Origin: Symsagittifera roscoffensis
Taxonomy: Eukaryota > Xenacoelomorpha > Acoela > Convolutidae
Length of the DNA: 64,000 nt
NCBI RefSeq assembly: GCF_963678635.1
Contig: NC_087066.1
Location: 24,111,609-24,175,608 of the forward strand
Direction: 5' to 3'
Part shown: positions 49,506 through 61,052 of the stretch, piece by piece
Layout: each line of letters starts with the position of its first letter
Numbering within the stretch: position 1 is the stretch's first letter
Notes under the pieces: model-generated
What the model saw: only the letters and a program-made list of their open reading frames with translations
Databases searched by the model: none
What the model was told of the DNA's origin: nothing
Position numbers and translations under genes: made by a program

Positions 49506-50598
49506 CTCTTCCCACACGGCTTTTTCTCGGATGAATAAGGTAAGTATGAATTACATTAATTTTAACTAATAAATTCAAAATTGTACTAACCATTTTCTAT
49601 CAATGCTTAATTTATGCTTTTAGTCTTCACACCACAATCATCTAAAAAACGGAAAAAAGACAAATAGAAATACAAACTTGTTAATTTATAAATAAAACTC
49701 CTGAATCTTTCGCACTAAATAATGTAGTAAAATTCGTACCCAATGTAGTAATTTCATTTATAAATTATTTCCCCAAGAAGCAGTAAAATTAGATACGATG
49801 AAAATTTATAATTTCAATTTTCCCCAAAAGCAGTCAAATTCTATTTCAATAAAATAAATTGATATAACGAGAAAGCAGTACTAACCTTTTCAATATTTTC
49901 ATTCATTCGCACAAGAATTCTATCCAAACTCGCAAAGCTCGCCCACGAAGAATTGTTTAAATAATAATTTTATGTTTCAAGTTTCCACTAACAACAATTC
50001 TAACAAGCATTAACAAGTTTCAAACTTTCCTTTAACCCGGTTGGAAAGGAATTATATACTAAACCAAACTAACCAACGCAGCTTACTAAACACCACAAAT
50101 CATAAAATAACAGAATGACTAAGAAAAGAAAACCAACGGTACCCAAACCGGATTAACCCAGCTTAAAACTGGATAATTTATTCTTTTGAAGAGTATTATA
50201 AATTCTAAGAAAGAAATCATAAAACACAAAAAAGTCGTAAGACAAACCCAAACCAAAAACAATTTGATTTTTGAAAAAAGGACACAACCAAAGTAACATA
50301 AGAAAGACCAAAAAAATCAACATAAAATGTTAACACATAACAGGACCTCTCAAAGAAACAGCATGAAAATCACACTACCATTCCTGGCCTAACCCACCAG
50401 AGAAGGACGTCCTGAGCATGCTTATAGCCGGCCTAACCCACCGCGCTACACCCACGCTTTGTGACCACACTTCAATTTTTAATAAGAGGTACTCAAGGGT
50501 GAGTAACTCTTCAAAATAAACGAACTAAAATAAAACGCTTTTGTGAAAACAACTAACTAAAATCATGACTAAAAACAAAATTAACTAAAATTTATAAA
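49506..50598 (+). other. 3' noncoding part of the LTR element
   Basis: No coding frame supported. Near 49720-49870 a phrase with GTAGTAAAATTCGTACC / CAGTAAAATTAGA variants recurs. At 50384-50470 the minus strand carries a tRNA-promoter-like TAGCGCGGTGGGTTAGGC with the GTGGGTTAGGCC phrase repeated 40 bp away, perhaps a SINE fragment. Confidence 0.4.
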
Positions 50599-50965
50599 CT
50601 GTAAATCATAATATGCAGTATATAGATCATACACAACAACCAAGACGAACATCCAAAAGACTAGACGATCCCATCACACTCGAACGAAAGATTGGCTAAA
50701 CAAAACCGACATGCCGTCCACAATCACGACTCAAAGGATTTAGAGTACGACTTGACTTCGCAGAAAAGGACTTCATTGAAATAGACCAATGACCACCTCG
50801 ATGTTCAAGTATACGTACAGATCCGAGTTCCAAGGCATCTCTTCCAAACACGATTCTCACGCCATTCCCAGACGAGGCTGCACACAAAACAGTTCTCTAC
50901 TAATACAGAAAAACCTGACATAGCAAACCATTTTGAAATCGGATTGATTTCATTGGGGATCACAG
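50599..50965 (+). pseudogene. Short 3' ORF of the LTR element, broken
   Basis: The plus frame encodes a basic start (RRTSKRL near 50642) and a stretch reading DFAEKDFIEIDQ (about 50753-50788), then TGA where the old copy at 1.9 kb has a Trp codon. The frame then continues for about 35 codons. Conservation of this block between two diverged elements argues that it once encoded something. The function is unknown. Confidence 0.4.
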
Positions 50966-51140
50966 TCGTTGTCGAATGACGTAATAACAATTTCTTATCC
51001 CTGATTCCAGCGTCCTGGAACGTTCTTCTTCAAGAGGAACCGGATAAGAAAATGATGTTTGCCGAAAACCAACGTTCATCATCCATCCTTCAATTACAGA
51101 AAGAAAGATAAATCTAAAAACTCTGTAAACCCCGGATGGG

Positions 51141-51549
51141 TGGAACCTGATCTAAACTACATTTTATTATTGGATAAATTAGATATTTTATCACTATAAA
51201 ATATTTAATATTAACCAATCATATTCCATCTAACTAACAACCCACTTATTTGTAAGTGCTGAAATTACTTGTAATTTCAGCACCAGAGAGTTTTGAATTT
51301 AACTTAGAAATTAGTTACCTCTCCAAGAGAACTTCAGCAGTCGAAATAAGCCAGTATACTCTAGATCTATTGAGCCTAGCAGAGACTAGTTAAACACCCT
51401 GAGACTTGTAGATATAAGAGTAAGATTAGGATCGGTATTAGACTAAGAAGTTGCACGAATCTATCCGGCCGAAAATGAGATAGCGTGACGAGCAGACGGT
51501 GTACCCTATCCGAAATTACTCTATGAGTTAACCAAAAGGATATAACTCA
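51141..51549 (+). repeat. 3' LTR
   Basis: 409 bp, nine differences from the 5' LTR by eye. It is preceded by CGGATGGG, the only purine-rich candidate for a polypurine tract. The right target duplication TTAT follows at 51550-51553. The LTR hairpin is at 51256-51283. Confidence 0.95.
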
Positions 51550-51559
51550 TTATGAAAAA

Positions 51560-52700
51560 AAAATTTGCTCAAAACAACGCATATAGATTTTCAACAATAA
51601 CGAAGCTTTGAATAATTTTTTTTTCATTACAACTGATAAACACACCACCAGTAATTATAGCTCCAAAGAAAAAGAAAACAAAAAAGAAAACGAAGTTAAA
51701 GAATGGGTAAATAATACCGCGAAAAACATACCTATAGAAAAACGATAATGAAATGGTATGGACTCTTCGCATGACTAGTTTGTGATATTGGTTTATCTCT
51801 TAAAAATCATTAAAAGTTGTTACAAATCCCGTTACAAAAAAGTGCAGGCAAAATTGTTAGTTGTAACTACAGGCCAGTTTCATTTTGCTACATGTTATTT
51901 GCAAAGTTTTTAAATATTATTTATAGAAGAACAATTGAGTTTGACACAAAAATTGTAACACAGGGATAGATATTCAGGAGCTTAGAATTAGATGCAGTTT
52001 TATATAGAGGAAAAAACGTGAGCATTCGATCTATTTTGGGACCTTTTTTAACGTAGATAACTCATCTGCCTAATGTTTGTTCGAGCAGCCACCTGACAGT
52101 TTTCTTAGACGATACCATTGTTTTTACACCCACTTCTGATAATGGCTTAAATCTTAATCAAAGTTTGCTCTTGCTAAAAATAGGAGAACGAATCAAAAAC
52201 ATTAAATCAATAATTGACATTTCTAAATGCGAAAACCTGTTAGGTAGAAAAAACAGCCACTTGCCAGTATAATTATCAAAACTCAAGAGCTAGATTTTGA
52301 GGAAAAAATGAAAAACCTTGGTGTAGTTTTAGATGAGAAACTTAACTGTAAGCAGCATGTAATTCAATTAACTTTAAAAAATCGCATTGCTCGCGGCATA
52401 ATTTTTCACCACAGAAAATGTTTGAAATTTCCAGAACCAAATTTATAGATTCGGTTTTGCAATATGGAGTTTTTTATATCGATTAGCAATTCAAACAAAA
52501 ATGAAAAAAGGAAGTTCTCAAAATCGCATTTAACACAATTTCAAATAAAAAACTAATAATTTGAGACAAAACAAAAACGATCACAAGTTTTACTCATGAA
52601 ATGACTGTTATGTCTATGATTTAACAAAAACATTGCCGAATGCAGTAAGCATTGAAAATTCATGCTCCGCAATCAACAGCGATATATCGAATGATTCAAT
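51560..52700 (+). pseudogene. Non-LTR (LINE) reverse transcriptase relic
   Basis: Plus strand. Blocks in changing frames read NYRPVSF (about 51868), FLDDTIVFTP (about 52107, corresponding to the FADDT active-site motif of LINE RTs, with Leu for Ala), then NLGVVLDEKLNCKQH (about 52318), the conserved post-active-site segment. Upstream, near 51560-51840, are faint matches to the linker before NYRP. The segment between NYRP and LDDT is far shorter than in a full RT, so motifs A and B are deleted. It is a clear Jockey/CR1/RTE-type relic, but the clade is uncertain. The large LTR element abuts its left edge and may have inserted into it. Confidence 0.7.
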
Positions 52701-53814
52701 TGTATTTTAGTAGGCAACAAGATCTTAAATGTGTTACTCTGTTTAAAATTTATTAGGTAGATTCAAATATTACCGCAACTAAATAGTCTTTTGAACCGTT
52801 TTTTCGATCTGTTTTTTCACAAAATTTTCCATCACACAAAAAAGCTAAATTGTTTTGGCTCTTGAGGTTTCCTTGACAGGTTCACTGCTTCCCAAGTGTA
52901 CCAACTCTGAAATACTTAAAAACGAATTTATTAATTTTGAATTGTTGAGAAAACATTCTTGTCGTACGGCTAACTCAATACTTAAACCTACTCAAAGCTC
53001 GATAAGGCCTAACAAAAATTTTCAACCCATATACCACCTCATCTTGATTTAACTCCCCACACGTTAAGTTAAACTCCCCTTGCTCTGCTTACCCAATCTC
53101 CCCACACGTTATAATTATACCCGGATACGTGTATGGATAGCAGTAGATGTTGGAGTTGATCAGGTGGAGGCCTGGAGACCGACATAAATTATGATGGACT
53201 ATGGAATATCCAGTCTCCAAGCTATGTATTAACATTGATTATAGAGTCTAGAAAACTTTCTGATAGGTATCAGATTTGTTAATTTTTCAGTGTTAGGGTA
53301 TTGGTAAGAAAATCGTACAGAAAATGGTGTTTTTAGTTTTTGTGAAAAAATTCAAGTTTTTTATAAATAAAAGTTATTGGCGCGCGTCACCTAATTTAAA
53401 ATTGTCGTGTTTCATGTGTTTTTTTTTGTTCAAGGTAAGTCAATGGTGATAGTTTTGCACGAACAAGGAAAAAATCTTTTTCAAACTTTACCAAAAAAAA
53501 ATGAGATTTTTTTTTTAAATTTCAAAACACGATAATATGTGAGCTGTTAACTGTTTCGCATGATGTTTTTGTTACTTATGCGCTATCTAGCTTATTGTAT
53601 GCTGCAGCCTACTGAATTTTGTTTTTTTAAAAATAAGTTTTTATGGAATAACAATAAAATTTTAAAGAAATTATTTAACTCACTGCCTTATATTTTAAGT
53701 TTACTGCAATTTTGTAGTTAGATATCATAAAACCGATATAATAAGACTTCATACTTTATTTTACTAAATCAGAGTAGCTCTTTTAGACACACTACCTTAC
53801 ATTAGTTTTTATAA
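52701..53814. other. Between LINE and Maverick relics
   Basis: No gene recognised. The phrase CTCCCCACACGTTA occurs twice (about 53048 and 53099). One end of the Maverick element would be expected here, but I could not identify an inverted terminal repeat. Confidence 0.4.
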
Positions 53815-56800
53815 GTTCAATGGCTTTACATGAAATCAGTCATGTTGAAACTGTTTTTTCGGATGAAAAAACTAAGTCCACTCTTTGTTTGCTCTTAAGA
53901 AGGAACCTTATGATTTACTGTTTTGAATCCTCTGTTTGTAGATGTAAGATAAACTGCTTCTCGAGTTTTCTCCTGTACTTTGCCATTGGACCGCCTCCAG
54001 AATCTTCAAAAGCCGGTTGTTCAAATCCTTCCTGCTAACGTTGACCTTATCTGGCTTGTTGCCATCGCAGCGTGAACTTTACTACATAAACAGTAATTTT
54101 GTGCACCTAAATTCCTCTTAAAAAGCCCAGGTTTTCGTTGATCCTGCTGTCTATGGGCACTGCAACAAGTTCCAGGGAAGGAAATAGAGTTTGCATCTGT
54201 CTAAAAAATATTTCTGTACTCAATTTCCTTCAATTTTTCTTAAATGGCTTTTTTTTATCTGGTTCACAGTCATATAAGTATTTTCCAGCAAGAGCTAAAT
54301 AAAGCGAGTATGTATTCATCTCCATCTCGTCAACTTTACTTACATCACAGAACTATTCAAGAAGAAATTACAATAGAGCTCTAACATTCTCAGCTTCGCA
54401 TACTGAAGTATGAAAAGTCAAAAATATGAGTTCCAGTTCTCAATCGCTGACTTCATCAACTCGAACTCTTACAGTTTTGTCACAACCGTTTTCAATCTTG
54501 TGAACAAGGGTTCATTGATCCCATTATGGAAGTTATTATCGTTCAGTCATTTCGTAGTTGTAAGCCTGGATCGATCCATGATCTGATGTCCTGAAATTGC
54601 CTAAAGCTTCAACGTTTCTGTTATAACTCCATCTTTTTTTCTATTAGTATGAACCACTGATTGAAAACAGTTATTAAAAAAAATTGCGAAGAGAATATTG
54701 AACAAAATGGTAATTTTTTGTGCACTGCGAGTTCCATATAAAAGTTGAAGAGCGGATTTATAGCTGTTTCACTTTCTAACTTGAATCTAGATACCAGCAT
54801 TTTCTGAGCGTTTTTTAAAATTTCGATTTCGATTGCATATTTTTGCTTGTAACTTCCAATAGTGCTCCCAACTTCGGTGTTTTTGAAATTGGGGTAAAAT
54901 GGCAAATTTTGTCTTTAATTCATCTGAAACAACTAAATCTCACTGAACGTAACCGAAAAAAAATCCATCCTTTTTTGGTAAAAGTGAGTCTGTAGAAAGA
55001 AAAATTGTGCGTATCGAAAATAGTTTTTGACATGCTTTTAGATCTTGTCATCGGTTTTGAAATTTTCCCGGCTCTGACACTCCCAAATTTATTCAACTGT
55101 GTGTCCCTTCTCTCTTTTGTACTCCTATCGCATGTTATTTATCTCTCTCTTTTTTACCTCACTTATTTTTCTGTTCAGTCAAAAACGAACGAGCTTCTTG
55201 ACCAGAACAAAAATGTTAATAGCATCCCATTGCTTCGAATTGTGTTTTACATCGATTGTAGTAGCATTCCCTATTAAATTAGTCGATTTTCTTCTGCTAA
55301 ACAGTTGTGAACAAGCTCTCAATTTTGCAATCTGATCTTGTGTCCTGGTAAAAAAAACATGACCCTAATCTCAAAAAAGGGAGTTGCACTATGTCCAGCT
55401 TTTGACTTCTAAATATCGATTTCAAATTTCATTCTCGTGTACAGTCTTGATGGCATAACCTGACACCTCTTGTGTGGGTGATGGTGCCTTGCATCAAATC
55501 CAACTACCGATTTACCAAAAGTTCATGAGTTTCTGATGAATGTCTCATCAACAACAGCTTTTCGAGTGAACCCAATTGAAGTAAACCCTGTTATGTCTTC
55601 TCATGTTTATCACTTTCATATAAAGGATGAAATTTATAGTTTGTAGATTTCTGCAGACATATGTCAGCTAGATTTGCAAATGTGCATCAAAGTTTCAAAA
55701 TATCTATCCCTTTGTTAGGAGTCATTGTTGCCTAGAATTGAGGGTTGGAACAACAACTTTGTTGTTGTAACACTGTAAAAATCGTTAAACCCAGTCATTC
55801 CGTTTTCCCCCGTCTCTTGTAAGTAATTGTAAATATCCGAACCAGATGGGATTTAAATCTTGATTCGAAACTTTTCCAGTGCTTGTTGTTCGTCAAGCCC
55901 ACTCTTTGTCAGTTTCTCATAGTCAGTAAAGTCTTTCACTAGGGTGTTGTTGTTGGTGAGTTTACTTAAAAAGCTGCAAACGGCGGCAAGTCCGGAAAAT
56001 GAGGCTTGTCAGTGTTGTCAAATTTTTTATAGAAAAAGAATCTTTTCGTTTCTCTAGCTTTATAGGATTCATGAGAAAAGATTTTAGAGTTGTTGCTGCA
56101 ACCAAAAATTTCATAATATCGAGAAATTGTACTTTTCCATTCTTGAAAAAAATAAAATCGTTCCCGTTCTTGATGACTGTTGTTTCATTTTCTTTATCGC
56201 AAATAAAATAGGGGATTACAGAGAAATTGGTCAAAATCAAATTCAAATCGTAACTACCGCTATTGAATCCAAAATCAGGCAAAATGTTTACACATTTTTC
56301 CAAACGTTGTTTCGAATCACTCAGTTGAATTTTCTGAGTTCGCAAAACTTGTGTTGAACAACCAGCTTCTTCCGAAACCTCAATGCATTACTTGCCTCAA
56401 TGAAATTTTTTCCGAAACCTCAATGAAATTTCCGAAACCTCAAGGAAATTTTTTCTCATCTGCAGTTTATTTTTTTTCAGCAAACATTTGGGGGTTGCTT
56501 AAAAAGTCAGTGATCATATTATGTTGATCCTTGTTTTTCAAAAAGATGGTTTCATCAATAAAATTTGATGATATATAAAAAGAGATTGGAAAATGTTTTT
56601 CAGTTCAGGTTGTAGTTTGTGTCTGTTTTAGTTCTTCTGTAGGAACACAAATGGACTCTTGGTAGGTTACTCGCGCTTTCTTATCTTCGAGAATTGAAAG
56701 ACTGAATCCCACTACCATATAAAACAAGGTTTTGCGATTCTCATACACGTTCTTCGGGTAAATATATCTCACTCGAAACTTCCATTTATTTCAGAAGATG

Positions 56801-57300
56801 TTTGTTGAGAAGAAACAGTCACAGCTAATACACCAAAACCATTTGGAGAAGCTATCAAAATCTTTCGTATGGATGGTATGATTGTTGAATCATAGTAAGT
56901 CTTTTGAAAACAGAGTCGCAGCTAGCACATGGAAAGCACTTGAGGAAGCCGTCAATATCATTCGTATGGACGAAATGATTCTTGAGTTTTGTCAAATTTT
57001 CTAACATTTTGTCGAACTAGTTTTCCTACATATTCTTCTACTTGTTTATCAAAATTGTATATAAAGTTACTGCGTTCAATTTCCTCATCGAAAACAGGTT
57101 AGTCTTGAACCAAAACTCCACAAAAGATCTTCGGATCCTGACCAGACCGTGATCCTGGCCATACTATTAAGTTTCTGGAACATCTAAAACAGTATAGTAT
57201 CTAGTCGAGATCAGTGACATTTCATGTAGGGGGCTAATGCAAAGAAAAGACACAAATGATCTCCGTATGGTTCCTTGTTTTTGTTGGATAAAAAGCAGTT
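53815..57300 (-). pseudogene. Maverick/Polinton protein-primed DNA polymerase B, dead copy
   Basis: On the minus strand, blocks in the expected order span about 3.5 kb, close to full length for this family. They are: an N-terminal EPYGDHLCLF segment (about 57270-57240); two Cys-rich finger repeats (56940-56915 and 56850-56812); the exonuclease block at 56345-55962 with GFNSGSYDLN and FLDIMKF; TDYEKLTKSGLDEQQALEKF (about 55900); CLQKSTNYKFHPLYESDK (about 55640); FTRKAVVDETFIRNS (about 55555); CKTQFEAMGCY (about 55235); FKNTEVG (about 54885); QIMDRSR (about 54580); motif C at about 54316; GLFKRN (about 54125); and EDSGGGPMAKYR (about 54000). Motif C reads NTYSLY, so both catalytic Asp residues are gone. 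Many stops and frameshifts occur. The polymerase normally replicates the large virus-like transposon. Confidence 0.85.
56360..56460. repeat. Short tandem repeat inside the polymerase relic
   Basis: Three to four copies of TTCCGAAACCTCAATGAAAT, placed between the finger and exonuclease blocks. A local expansion after the gene died is likely. Confidence 0.8.
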
Positions 57301-57303
57301 AAC

Positions 57304-57834
57304 TTAAGAGTTTTTTGAAACAAGCTCGGGAATTGCAACGTCCCGACATCCCATGGTATTGTTTTGAGCAAAACCGCAAACATTGTAACAATTGTGATCA
57401 CCTTGAGCCTCCACTATGTGTTTTGACATTCCTGGGTACACTGCTCCACAGTGTCTATTTTCTACCTTCCCTTGTATTGTAATCAAGTCCCCTTTAGTGC
57501 ACAGCAAATGGTATTTATCAAACAAAATATCGTTTTCAAGGGAAAAAACATCCATATTCACCAGTCTGAAAGTTTTGAGGAACGAAACCCATCGGAATGT
57601 TGATTTTGCGGCAGAAAAAGGATTTTTTAAGAATTCTCCAAGCTTCTTGATTAATTTAGGATGTAACTTGGAAATTTGGAAGTTAAGCACCTTGTCTCCC
57701 GTTTTTTTTATCTCAGTGTCCCACCTACTGACAAGTACTAAGTTCCTCCTTCATTTTCTCGTCATCCTCCCATCTTCCTCCACAATCTTGTACAAGATCG
57801 CTACCATATCACTTGTTTTGCGTTGTTTGCCCAT
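57304..57834 (-). pseudogene. Unrecognised ORF upstream of the Maverick polymerase
   Basis: Minus strand, 177 codons from ATG at 57834 (MGKQRKTSDMVAILYKIVEE) with one TGA at about 57753, ending just before the polymerase region in the same direction. The C-terminal half is rich in Cys, His and Gly (HCGAVYPGMSKHIVEAQGDH, then CYNVCGF) and might be a small zinc-binding or thumb-like domain. It could be a Maverick accessory protein, the polymerase N-terminus, or an unrelated captured gene. Its single stop makes it far better preserved than the polymerase. Confidence 0.45.
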
Positions 57835-59159
57835 GTTCCTTTCTCTGATGTTGTTGAAGCAAGTGGAAGCGCGCAAATTTTTTTTCACAAGAAGATCAAA
57901 CCATCGATTGCTTCAAATTTGATGAAGCATGCTTCTTATTCATATAATAGTTCATTTCTTGCTGATTGTAGGTGAAAAACTTACAATCATGGCAGGAAAA
58001 AATTTCCCTAAGTACAGTTTTTCCGGTTTCTGTCTGCATTTTGTCGAATATACATGTTTCCGCAATCCTTAAATATGAATTTCTCGTTTCCTTGATTAGC
58101 AGGCATATCTATAAAATGGGTAAATTAAAATGGGACTTCAGAATCTTCCAAATTTAATAATGAATTGGCTTGTTTTTTTCTTTCGATGAAAAAACGCATA
58201 TTTCTTATATACAAGTGACCTCATCGCCTACTCAAATTGTCTCTTATAGTGAAAATTCTAAAATTCTAGAAGTTTCCATCTAAATATCAAGTTTTCAGAT
58301 TTCAGCAAGTTGTAGACATACTTTAAGATGACAAGTAAGCATTAAATGCAAAAAATCCATTAAAAAACAATTGATTTCTCCCAAGTTCTTTGCCAGAAAA
58401 AAAAGAGAATGTTCTTAGTAGTTTCCAATTTGATGAAATAGATGCTGATTTTCACATTTTTTACAATGGTTTGGATGTTTATAATGTCCACAGTAAAATT
58501 TTCCGACAAATAATGGCCTAATTAGGGAAAATAACTTCATCAAAAAGTTTACTTCTGAACCGAATATTGAGTTCAAAGCTTGAAACTCCCGGTTGAATTA
58601 CGCCTGGCAAGACAAAAAACACTATTTTTTCTAGAAAAGTTGAAATAAATCAAAAATTCGTTATGTAAAATTTCAAAAAAAAAATTTGTATGATCTATCC
58701 AAAACCTAAATCCGTAAAAACTCCGCATCAAAAATCTTTATTCGTTCCTTTCATTAGAGACTTTCAACGTCCGGAACCCTGTATAATTAAGTTTGGAATA
58801 AGATTTTCAGAGGTTGGATTGATAGATTCTTTCAAATATATATATTTATTATTATAATTTTTACAGCGAACAAAATGTGGTCTTCTTTTTTGCAATGTCT
58901 TTGGTGTATATTTTTTTGTTTTATATGATTCTTTGTAAGAGATAAGACAACATAGTGCACAAAATCCTGAAAAAGACTTTCTTTTTGATTGGAAATGATT
59001 TATTGTAACATTTTCCAGAAAAAGAATCTGAAGTCTGATTGGAAATGACAATAGACCAAAATAGGAAGATCAATTGTGATTTTTTAAGCCCACATAGTTG
59101 CACTGAATGTACCCCTCACTCCATATTAAAAATCATTTTATTTGCAACTTCACTACTTA
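57835..59159. other. No gene recognised
   Basis: AT-rich. Possible Maverick interior, but no integrase, ATPase, protease or capsid motif was seen. Confidence 0.4.
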
Positions 59160-59722
59160 CAACTTACTTCTCTCTCGGCTCTAAATCGGACTTATTTCAT
59201 GTTTTTATCCAGTCTCTGTCAATATTTCAACTTGTTGCACAATATGCTCTTCTCCGTTCAGAAATACAATATTCTTTACTTGTCAACTTTTCCCCCGATT
59301 TGACTCAATTGCAAGTGCGAGATACAGCTTCTGTAGTCTTTCTTGTCAAAATGAAACTTCCAGTGCAAAAGTGGCTCATGATCTTGATCATCAGGAGAGA
59401 CTTCAGTGAACATCACCACATCAGATGCAGGTTCCCATCATCGAAAAACAGCTTGCAACGATGTGGAAAACGTCGAAGATTGCAGGACACAATGGGATGG
59501 ACTAACCCAAAGTTCCTGACTCCGGATCTTTGGCTCATATGGTAAACGATTTACTCTTTTCTGAGAAGAAGAAGAATCTGTGCGGAACCCAGCAACAATC
59601 GAAGAGAAGGTAAAGTTCTCTGAACCAAGGACTCCAGTCAGCAAACTAACAAAAGAATCACCGGCGATTGAGCCAAGAAAATCTTTGCGCTCCCTTGATA
59701 ACTTGCAAAACTTTGAACTCAA
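59160..59722 (-). pseudogene. Coding-like minus-strand stretch, not recognised
   Basis: Higher GC than its flanks. The minus frame at 59722-59438 includes KDFLGSIAGDSFVSLLTGVL, a Gly-rich hydrophobic segment of the kind seen in small capsid-associated peptides. A further stretch (about 59400-59300) reads VSPDDQDHEPLLHWKF, then HFDKKDYRSC. Frames shift between the blocks. It might be another gene of the Maverick element; I have no family match. Confidence 0.3.
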
Positions 59723-60639
59723 TTGCTCAACAGCTCTTTGATTTGTAAATGATTAAGTTGTTGTCTTGTGCTTTGTAATTTAATGTTTTTTTTTCATCTA
59801 TTTTTTTGGTTCTTAAAGGCAAGACCAAAAAAACTAAAGAGGTAATTCAAAAGGTAGACTTCAGTAGAAAACTTGTTAAAACGTTAAAAAAGTCTGCATA
59901 CGAGTTAATAAACTATATTAGTTTCACAATCCATAAATTTTCCACATTTTTTTTTGCAAAAATGATAGAAAACTGAAACATTTTTGACATATTACACAAA
60001 AAAATACAAATTTTTTTGCACAGACGATAAGACAATCATTATGTTTTCTTCATCTTGCAAAGTTTTTTACAAGATTTTCAGCACAAAAGCTAAAACTAAG
60101 GAAAACTCCTGATCTTAAAAAAAGTTGTAACATTTTTCTTGCACTGATGAAAAAAAGTTTCTGAAATTCTTTGCTCAGAGTTTGATCATTAAATTAAATA
60201 ATTTTAAATGTATATTGATCCAAAAGATTCAGAAAAGCAAGGTATTCAAATAGGGAATTGCACTCGCAAGAATAAATGCAGAAACTTTCTACTCAAGAAC
60301 TTAACAAACTTTTTAAATACAATTGTGCTTTTTTGCATTTGTATAAAAGAAGCTACGGTTTTGCATATGATATTTGAAAAGACTCAGAAAAAACTTGCAT
60401 CTTACAAAAAAGTTTCATCAAACTTTTTGCAAACCTATTTAAAAAATTAAAGCTATTTTTGCACCGTGCAAAAATTTTTGAAAAAAGTTTGCTTTCTTGT
60501 TAAAAAAATCAATTTTTACATCTTGCCAACACCTCTGAGATATTTTTTGCTTAATTGCTTTAAATTTTATAGCTTTAAATTTTTATAAAACGAATAAATT
60601 GAAATACAAATGAATTTGACAATTGTTTTACAAACAAAT

Positions 60640-61052
60640 CTGCAAAAACCAATAGAAGAAATGACACGCTCATTACTTACAGAAGCAAAACCTCAAGGAA
60701 ACAGTCAACAAATTCGTATCGAATTCTTTCCAAAAAAGCTGTTTCGAGCGTCTGGGTAGACTCAAGCTTCTGGACAGATCTTAGATGGTGTCTTTTGGAA
60801 AAACTTTGGGCAACAAATTTGGAAAAAAATCATATGATTCAAATGAATGAAAGATTGATGAAGCTGGGGATCTGGGTAACGAAAAGATTTCTTTGGTTTA
60901 CAATTGAATATTGTTTACAAATGACTACTTTTGAAGAAAAAATTGAATTTGACACCTACCACAGAGATCCGAAGAAGCATTTAAGTCAGATTAATTGTTT
61001 AATATCCCAAGATGATTGGCAAAAAAATGATTCAATTTATGATAGAATGTGA
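60640..61052 (+). CDS. Unrecognised open frame
   Basis: Plus strand, open for about 125 codons ending at TGA 61050-61052. It is rich in Trp, Lys and Glu (VWVDSSFWTDLRWCLLEKLW near 60748, WVTKRFLWFTIEYCL near 60872). An internal ATG is at 60795. The sequence is coding-like rather than low-complexity, but no domain is recognised, and it may be an exon or a transposon relic. Confidence 0.3.

Larger units (their letters stand above)
32222..51549 (+). mobile_element. Very large Ty3/gypsy-type LTR retroelement with env-like region (19,328 bp)
   Basis: The boundaries are exact: both LTRs are 409 bp, start TGGAACCTGATC and end ATATAACTCA (TG...CA), and are flanked by TTAT at 32218-32221 and 51550-51553. 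The order is LTR, duplicated U5-PBS-leader, long leader, gag with one CCHC knuckle, protease, RT, RNase H, integrase with GPY/F module, a small membrane ORF, a Ser/Thr/Pro-rich ORF, an env-like glycoprotein region, an extra ORF, a hairpin, a short 3' ORF, LTR. RT-RNase H-integrase order and the YLDD and GPY motifs place it in Ty3/gypsy. The typical length for the group is 5-10 kb, so this is about twice normal. The sense strand is A/C-rich and very G-poor from about 33.6 to 48 kb. The LTRs differ at 9 positions by eye (about 2%), yet every large ORF is interrupted. It is probably immobile itself. Confidence 0.92.

Noticed and set aside
50384-50470. Possible tRNA or tRNA-derived SINE on the minus strand.
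   Set aside because: A box A-like stretch is present but there is no box B and no cloverleaf; the GTGGGTTAGGCC repetition could be chance.
57416-57922. 168-codon plus-strand frame.
   Set aside because: Antisense to the better supported minus-strand ORF at 57304-57834; it has no recognisable motif.
58764-59103. Two overlapping minus-strand frames near the Maverick relic.
   Set aside because: Low-complexity Lys/Phe/Ser content and no homology that I can name.
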